Of a DNA stretch of 9,690 nt, positions 5,481 through 9,690 are shown piece after piece. The stretch is from JBIOJM01 sp044450785 (lineage in GTDB: Bacteria > Planctomycetota > Planctomycetia > Isosphaerales > Isosphaeraceae). The stretch spans positions 1 to 9,690 of the forward strand of contig JBIOJM010000373.1 in NCBI GenBank assembly GCA_044450785.1, written 5' to 3'. Below the pieces are notes generated by a model that did no database searches, was not told the DNA's origin, and saw nothing but the letters and a program-made list of their open reading frames with translations. Made by a program: the position numbers and the translations under genes. Each line of letters starts with the position of its first letter. Within the stretch, counting starts at the first letter, position 1.

Positions 5481-8066
5481 ATCGGTCGTCTGCCGCAGTG
5501 CCGCGGCCTCGCGCTCATAGCCTGCTGCGTCGGTGACCCGGCCAAGTTCACGACACACGCCGGCAAGGTAGGCGAGCCTCTCGGCGAGTGCGGCCTTGCG
5601 CTCGCTGTCCCCAGGCAGCTCCGCGGCGCGCACCCTGGCGATTTCCACGCCCTTCTCGATTGGCTCAACGGCCGCGGCGAACTGGCCTTTCCGGCTCAGG
5701 GATTCGGAGATGTTGATCAAGGCCGTCGACAGCCCGGTCCGGGCCACGTCCAGCCGGGGCTGGGTGGCCAGCAGCCTCTCATAAATCTCCCTGGCCCGGC
5801 GGCCGCTGCGGACCGATTCATCGAGCCGGCCGGCGTGCCCCAGAACATGGCCCTGGTTGAGGTAGCCCTGGGCCAGATCGCACTGAAACATCATGCTGGT
5901 GGGTTCGGACTTGACGACCTCTTCGAGCAGGCTGCAGCACCGCTGGAGCAGTTCTACCCCCTCGGAATGTCGCCCCAGATCATACACGATGAGGCCCAGG
6001 TTCTGACACGAACGGGCCACGTTACGGCGGCGGACCAAGTTGGTGGGATCCAGCGCCAGAAGCTGCTCGCGGAGCTCGATCGCTTTGCGCAAGTCCCGGG
6101 CGCGGTCCTGGGGGTCCTCTTCCCGTAACGCCAGGTTGTTGAACGTGAGGGCCAGGTCGTCGCGGTAACTTTGCACCGAGGGTGCTTCGACGACGAGCTG
6201 CTGGAGGATCCGCAGTACCTCTCTGTAGGCGAGAAGGGACCCGGGTGCATCGTGCAGCAGCGAGCGAAGGTTCGCGACGTTGCCCAGGCTTCCCGCAAGG
6301 TTGCGCCGGCCCTCGCGATCCTGGGGCGCTTCTTCGACCAGCTTGCGGAACAGCTTGCTGCTTTTCTCGTGACCGCGCACCGCCGTCTCCAGGCGGCCGA
6401 GCTGGGTCTCCATGCGCGCGATGTGGTCCAGACATGCCGCCTGCCTCATGCGTGCGCCGCGGTCGGCCGGGTCGCGACCCACCGCAGCCTGAAACAGAGA
6501 CTCGGCCTGACGGAACGCCGCGATGGCGTCGGACCGGTCGCCGTCTTCGGTCGTCAGACAGCCCACACGGTAGCAGGCTTCGGCCAGGTCGGCCTGAAGC
6601 GAGGGGTCGTCGCGTCGCTGGCGGAGGAAGTCGCGGTAATAGCCCAGCAGATCGCGGAACATCTCGCGGCGAACCGATTCCAGGCCAGGCCGAAAGAACA
6701 TGGGCTCGCTGAAAGTCCGGGTGTAGAACGCGTCGACCAGGCGGCGCGCCTCGCGAAAATTGTGCTCGGCCTGTGCCCGCTGGGCCTCGGCTCGCCGCCA
6801 TTGCCAGACGACCCCGGCGAGGCCGGTGAGCGACACGACGGTCAGGGACGCCGCCAGCCCGGCAACCAGTGGGCGGCGGCGGCTGAAGCTCCAGGTCCGT
6901 TCCAGAATCCCGGCGGGCCGGGCCAGGATCGTCTCTGCCCGGAGGAAGCGTCCCAGGTCGTCGGCCAGATCGCGGGCGGTCGGATACCGTGCGGCAGGGT
7001 CCCTGGCCATCGCCTTCAGGCAGATCGTCTCGATGTCTCGGGGTAGCGCGCTATTGATCCGGCGCGGCGGACGCGGGTCCATGTCGATCACCTGGCGGAG
7101 CACCGAACCCGCGGTGCCGCGAAATGGCGGCTCGCCGGTCAGCGCTTCGTAGAGGGTGGCACCCAGGCTGTAGACGTCGGACCGCGCGTCGACGGCTTCT
7201 CCCCGGGCTTGCTCGGGGCTCATGTAAGCCGGCGTGCCGACGGCTGCACGATCCTGGGTCACTTCGCTCGATTGCCCGGCCGGTCGAGCAAGACCGAAGT
7301 CCGTGATCTTGGTCCGTCTCTTGGCCGGGTCGAGCATCACGTTGGACGGCTTGATGTCGCGATGGACCAGACCAACAGCGTGGGCCGCGGCCAGTCCCTC
7401 GGCCACCTGCAGAGCCACGCTGGCGGCCTCACGAGGGCCCAGGCGCCCCGCCCGCCGGATCGCCTCGGCCAGCGTGGGGCCGTCCAGGCATTCCATCACG
7501 ATGTAAGGAAGACCATCGCCCGGATTGGCGACGGAGTAGACCTCGACCACGTGATCGTGCCGCACTCGGGCCGCAGCGCGGGCCTCGCGGACGAACCGCG
7601 CCCGGTCGCGTCCGTGAGCGAGGGCCGGACGGAGGACCTTCAAAGCCACGACCCGGTCCAGCACGTCGTCGCGCACCCGGAAGACGATCCCCATTCCCCC
7701 GTAGCCCAGGAGCTCGAGCACGCGATAGGGGCCCAGCGTGCCGAGGTCTGCTTCATGGCGGGGCCGCCCGAGGAACTCGAGCGTGGGCGGCTCGGCCGCG
7801 CGTCCCTCGGCCAGGACGCATTCCGTGCTCATCTTCGCGCCCATCTCCAGCAGTCGGGCGAGTCCCGGGCCGTCCGTCGCGCCGGGCTCGGTTGGAGGGA
7901 GATCCCTGGCCCACTCCCGGAGGTCGGGTTCGTCGGAGATCCGGTCCAGCGCTTCCCGGCAACTGGCGCACCCCTCCAGGTGAGCGCTCAACTGCGCACG
8001 GACACCAGCGGGAGGTTCGCCAGCAAGGAACTCGTCAAGCTCGTGCGGAGTGGGGCAGTGCGTCAC
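5463..8066 (-). CDS. Membrane Ser/Thr protein kinase with anti-sigma-like zinc finger and TPR repeats
   Basis: This is a PknB/Hanks-type kinase of 867 residues. The N-terminus has a zinc-binding anti-sigma-type finger: Cys4, His8, then HLEGCASC with His29, Cys33 and Cys36. The kinase domain spans about 113-375, with glycine loop GYGGMG (121-126), catalytic Lys143 (ALKV), HRDIKPSN (235-242), DFG (257-259) and GTPAYMSPEQ (278-287); all key residues are present, so activity is expected. One transmembrane helix (about 399-421) puts kinase and finger in the cytoplasm and a TPR-like helical array (about 485-855) across the membrane. Start is GTG 8066, with AGGGA about 7 bases upstream, 28 bases after the sigma-factor stop. 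The pair is a known planctomycete arrangement in which kinase and finger probably control the sigma factor. The last residues (DKGVKQ) are encoded by REP-like sequence, so the original C-terminus may have been altered. Confidence 0.95.
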   Translation of the reverse strand: MTHCPTPHELDEFLAGEPPAGVRAQLSAHLEGCASCREALDRISDEPDLREWARDLPPTEPGATDGPGLARLLEMGAKMSTECVLAEGRAAEPPTLEFLGRPRHEADLGTLGPYRVLELLGYGGMGIVFRVRDDVLDRVVALKVLRPALAHGRDRARFVREARAAARVRHDHVVEVYSVANPGDGLPYIVMECLDGPTLAEAIRRAGRLGPREAASVALQVAEGLAAAHAVGLVHRDIKPSNVMLDPAKRRTKITDFGLARPAGQSSEVTQDRAAVGTPAYMSPEQARGEAVDARSDVYSLGATLYEALTGEPPFRGTAGSVLRQVIDMDPRPPRRINSALPRDIETICLKAMARDPAARYPTARDLADDLGRFLRAETILARPAGILERTWSFSRRRPLVAGLAASLTVVSLTGLAGVVWQWRRAEAQRAQAEHNFREARRLVDAFYTRTFSEPMFFRPGLESVRREMFRDLLGYYRDFLRQRRDDPSLQADLAEACYRVGCLTTEDGDRSDAIAAFRQAESLFQAAVGRDPADRGARMRQAACLDHIARMETQLGRLETAVRGHEKSSKLFRKLVEEAPQDREGRRNLAGSLGNVANLRSLLHDAPGSLLAYREVLRILQQLVVEAPSVQSYRDDLALTFNNLALREEDPQDRARDLRKAIELREQLLALDPTNLVRRRNVARSCQNLGLIVYDLGRHSEGVELLQRCCSLLEEVVKSEPTSMMFQCDLAQGYLNQGHVLGHAGRLDESVRSGRRAREIYERLLATQPRLDVARTGLSTALINISESLSRKGQFAAAVEPIEKGVEIARVRAAELPGDSERKAALAERLAYLAGVCRELGRVTDAAGYEREAAALRQTTDKGVKQ

Positions 8067-8093
8067 GGCCGGTCCCTGCCGGCGTTGCCGGCC
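8067..8093 (-). promoter_or_regulatory. Competing hairpins over the kinase ribosome binding site
   Basis: In the sigma-kinase gap, GGCCGG (8067-8072) pairs perfectly with CCGGCC (8088-8093), leaving the AGGGA ribosome binding site (8073-8077) in a 15-base loop directly before the GTG start. A second hairpin, GCCGGC (8078-8083) with GCCGGC (8087-8092) and loop of three, uses the same upstream arm and would leave the site outside. The two are mutually exclusive. Pairing is seen; regulation is inferred, and GC-rich DNA makes such matches fairly likely by chance. Confidence 0.3.
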
Positions 8094-8094
8094 T

Positions 8095-8721
8095 TCAGTT
8101 GAGTGGAACGTAATGGGGCAGGTCTTCGGCCAGGAGCATCAGCTCGTCACGAAGCCGCTTGAGCACGCGTGACTTGGCCAGGTAGACTGCCTCGATCGGT
8201 AGTGCCAGGTCGCGCGCTACATCGCTCGACGCCCGGTCGTCAAGCCAGACCCCCTCAAAAGCTCTCCAGGTTGGCGGCTCGAATCGATCCCGGATGCGAT
8301 CAAGCGCTGCGCTCAAGAGGTGGGCATGGAACTCGGCAACCCACTCACCGTCGGCCTCGGAAGCGCCCAGGTTCTCCACGGATCTGTCGACCAATACCCC
8401 GCGCACTCCCCGAACTTCGTTCTCCAGGAACCGGGAGACCTTGTTCCTCACGACCGCACCGAGCCAGTCGCGGAACCGGCCCACTCCTGGTTGGTACTCG
8501 AAGTCACGAATCGACCGCGCCACCTGGGCCAGGACTTCCTGGCCCACATCCGCGGCGTCGGCGTCCTGAAGCCCGCGGCGGCGGCACGATCGGTAGATCA
8601 AGGGCGCGTAGACCGAAACGAAGGTCTGCCAGGACTCCACGTCAGATGCGTCCCGGATGCGCAACAGCAAGCTCGGCTGCGTCGGCCCGGGTTCCGGCTC
8701 TGCCATCATCCCTATTCCCAT
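8095..8721 (-). CDS. ECF sigma factor (planctomycete kinase-associated type)
   Basis: This is an extracytoplasmic-function sigma-70 factor of about 208 residues, directing RNA polymerase to a dedicated promoter set. After a short leader, SLLLRIRDASD begins the conserved part. Region 2 is visible as YAPLIYRSCRRRGLQDADAA, DVGQEVLAQVARSIRDF and FRDWLGAVVRNKV. Region 4 is WRAFEGVWLDDRASSDVARD followed by the helix EAVYLAKSRVLKRLRDEL. The start is uncertain: ATG 8721, 8709, 8706 and 8754 are all in frame and none has an ideal ribosome binding site. An open extension to 8940 is unlikely because it overlaps the divergent gene's start and lacks family similarity. It is followed after 28 bases by the zinc-finger kinase, as in the planctomycete ECF-kinase groups, so activity is probably set by phosphorylation or by binding of that finger. 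Confidence 0.92.
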   Translation of the reverse strand: MGIGMMAEPEPGPTQPSLLLRIRDASDVESWQTFVSVYAPLIYRSCRRRGLQDADAADVGQEVLAQVARSIRDFEYQPGVGRFRDWLGAVVRNKVSRFLENEVRGVRGVLVDRSVENLGASEADGEWVAEFHAHLLSAALDRIRDRFEPPTWRAFEGVWLDDRASSDVARDLALPIEAVYLAKSRVLKRLRDELMLLAEDLPHYVPLN

Positions 8722-8771
8722 CAGCGGCGATGATCTTGCACGCAACGACCTCATTTTCCCCGAAACGACCG

Positions 8772-8801
8772 AGTATTGCAACGATGCATCCACTTCGTCA
8801 A
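8772..8801 (-). promoter_or_regulatory. Candidate promoter of the sigma-kinase operon
   Basis: On the minus strand, TTGACG (8796-8801, five of six to consensus) and AATACT (8772-8777, four of six) are 18 bases apart, upstream of all plausible sigma starts. TTGACC just before it forms a near-direct repeat with the -35 element (TTGACCAAATTGACG), which could be a second -35 or a binding site. It was found by eye only; autoregulation by the ECF factor would use a different motif. Confidence 0.3.
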
Positions 8802-8859
8802 TTTGGTCAAGTCTGCCACGTTCTTTTTTTCCCACTCGGGATAGATCGGCCAAACCTGC

Positions 8860-8869
8860 GCATATATGC
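8860..8869 (+). promoter_or_regulatory. Palindrome upstream of the LEPR-XLL gene
   Basis: GCATATATGC is a perfect 10-bp palindrome in otherwise GC-rich DNA, 64 bases before the LEPR-XLL start, with a seven-T run at 8824-8830 upstream. It could be a dimeric regulator site, or its TATATG part could be a -10 element. I see no convincing -35 at the right spacing. Confidence 0.2.
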
Positions 8870-8932
8870 CAGAGTCGGGACCAAGGCCGAAGCCGCCATG
8901 CGCCTGTTTCACCTGTTCCCTGGGAGCCACTC

Positions 8933-9690
8933 ATGTCCACGCCAAATCCACGTCGTTTTCTCCTTGGCTCGAGACGCCTACGCCGGGCCCGGGTCTTCCG
9001 TCGGAATTACCGTTGCGAGCTGATCGAATCCCTGGAACCGCGAACCCTTCTCGCCAACGTGTCGTGGATCCTGGCGGGCAACGGAGACTGGAACACGGCC
9101 GCCAACTGGAGCACCGGCAAGGTGCCTGGCGCCGGCGACGACGTGAACCTCGATGGCCCGTCCGGCTCTTACGTGATCACGTATTCGTCGGGAACCAGCG
9201 CCGTCAACAGCATCAATGGCAGCAAGGACCAGCTCTCCTTGACGGGCGGCTCGCTGGAGGTCGACGCGGCGTCGGAGTTCGACGGCACGCTCAACCTCAG
9301 CGGAGGGACCCTGGTCGCCAACGGCGAGATCACGCTCAAGGGGAACAATAGCTGGTCAGGTTCGACCATCTCGGGGACCGCGGACGTTTCGAATGACGGC
9401 GTCATGACCATCGGCGCCAGTACGGCCTATCTGTCCGGTACATGGAACAACACGGGGACCCTCGCTCTCGGCAGCGGCGCACAGGTCAGTCTGAGTTCGG
9501 GAGGCCTGCTGAACAACCAGGCGACCGGACTGATCGACCTTCATGACTACTCGTTACCGATCGTCGGCACCGGCGCGGTCAACAACGCGGGCACGATCCG
9601 CATGTCGTCGGGGACGAACATCAACATCAGTGTCCCGGTGAACAACTCCGCCTCGGGCATCATCGACGTCGAGACCGGCACGTTGAACGC
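8933..9690 (+). CDS. Large LEPR-XLL surface/exported protein (5' part)
   Basis: This is the first 252 residues of a protein cut off by the window edge. Start is ATG 8933 with GGGAG about 6 bases upstream. A strongly basic N-terminus (RRFLLGSRRLRRARVFRRNYR) precedes IESLEPRTLLA, the LEPR-XLL motif (34-40) that marks the N-termini of many very large planctomycete proteins thought to be exported. Then comes NGDWNTAANWSTGKVPGAGDDV (split: NGDWNTAANWS 50-60, VPGAGDD 64-70), the opening of autotransporter/adhesin-like beta-solenoid repeats. The rest is low-complexity Gly/Ser/Thr/Asn sequence with repeated NNxGT-type turns (WNNTGTLAL, VNNAGTIRM). It probably forms a beta-helix on the cell surface. 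It is transcribed away from the sigma-kinase operon, whose control it may share. No stop is seen before the window ends. Confidence 0.88.
   Translation, partial: MSTPNPRRFLLGSRRLRRARVFRRNYRCELIESLEPRTLLANVSWILAGNGDWNTAANWSTGKVPGAGDDVNLDGPSGSYVITYSSGTSAVNSINGSKDQLSLTGGSLEVDAASEFDGTLNLSGGTLVANGEITLKGNNSWSGSTISGTADVSNDGVMTIGASTAYLSGTWNNTGTLALGSGAQVSLSSGGLLNNQATGLIDLHDYSLPIVGTGAVNNAGTIRMSSGTNINISVPVNNSASGIIDVETGTLN

Noticed and set aside
5055..6128. Plus-strand open frame of 357 codons opposite the kinase TPR region
   Set aside because: It is a shadow frame of the kinase and spans the repeat remnant; composition is that of an antisense frame with no domain.
7209..8102. Plus-strand open frame of 297 codons opposite the kinase domain
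   Set aside because: The minus strand encodes an unambiguous kinase with all catalytic motifs; this is its antisense shadow.
8722..8940. N-terminal extension of the sigma factor to an ATG at 8940
   Set aside because: It would overlap the divergent LEPR-XLL start, lacks sigma-family similarity and would cover the likely promoter region.

Overview
The window reads as chromosome of a high-GC planctomycete, most likely an Isosphaeraceae-like relative; this is inferred from gene content, not from a search. The pointers are an N-terminal LEPR-XLL motif on a large surface protein, an ECF sigma factor paired with a serine/threonine kinase carrying a zinc finger and TPR repeats, planctomycete-type REP-associated (RAYT/Y1) transposase fragments, and short heptamer tandem repeats.

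Layout. Nearly everything is on the minus strand. Positions 20-2703 are a graveyard of mobile or selfish genes. A RAYT-type transposase is present as an N-terminal half (1612-1998, with the HUH motif) and a C-terminal half (20-604, with the putative catalytic Tyr), in the right order and orientation. About 24 codons between them are replaced by a roughly 1.0 kb antitoxin-PIN toxin cassette (605-1305 plus a candidate promoter). The PIN toxin is itself broken by a single-base deficit in a six-G run. Next is the C-terminal part of an Rpn/DUF4351-family nuclease that has lost its nuclease core (2170-2703).

Positions 2728-5150 hold two metabolic genes, a class II aldolase-family protein and a thiamine-diphosphate E1 alpha subunit with a lipoyl domain fused to its N-terminus. 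They are separated by a 113-base gap holding nine 7-bp tandem repeats. The aldolase has an altered zinc/catalytic motif, and no E1 beta, E2 or E3 gene is in view.

Positions 5169-5462 hold a remnant of another RAYT element: a 49-codon transposase tail bracketed by an 18-bp inverted repeat (17/18 matches), with further copies of its core running into the 3' end of the kinase gene.

Positions 5463-8721 are an ECF sigma factor followed 28 bases later by an 867-residue kinase (anti-sigma-like zinc finger, kinase domain, membrane helix, TPR array). They look like one signalling operon. Divergent from it, at 8933 and running off the right edge, is the start of a large repetitive LEPR-XLL surface/exported protein, which by position could be a target of the sigma factor. 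No rRNA, tRNA or CRISPR array was recognised.
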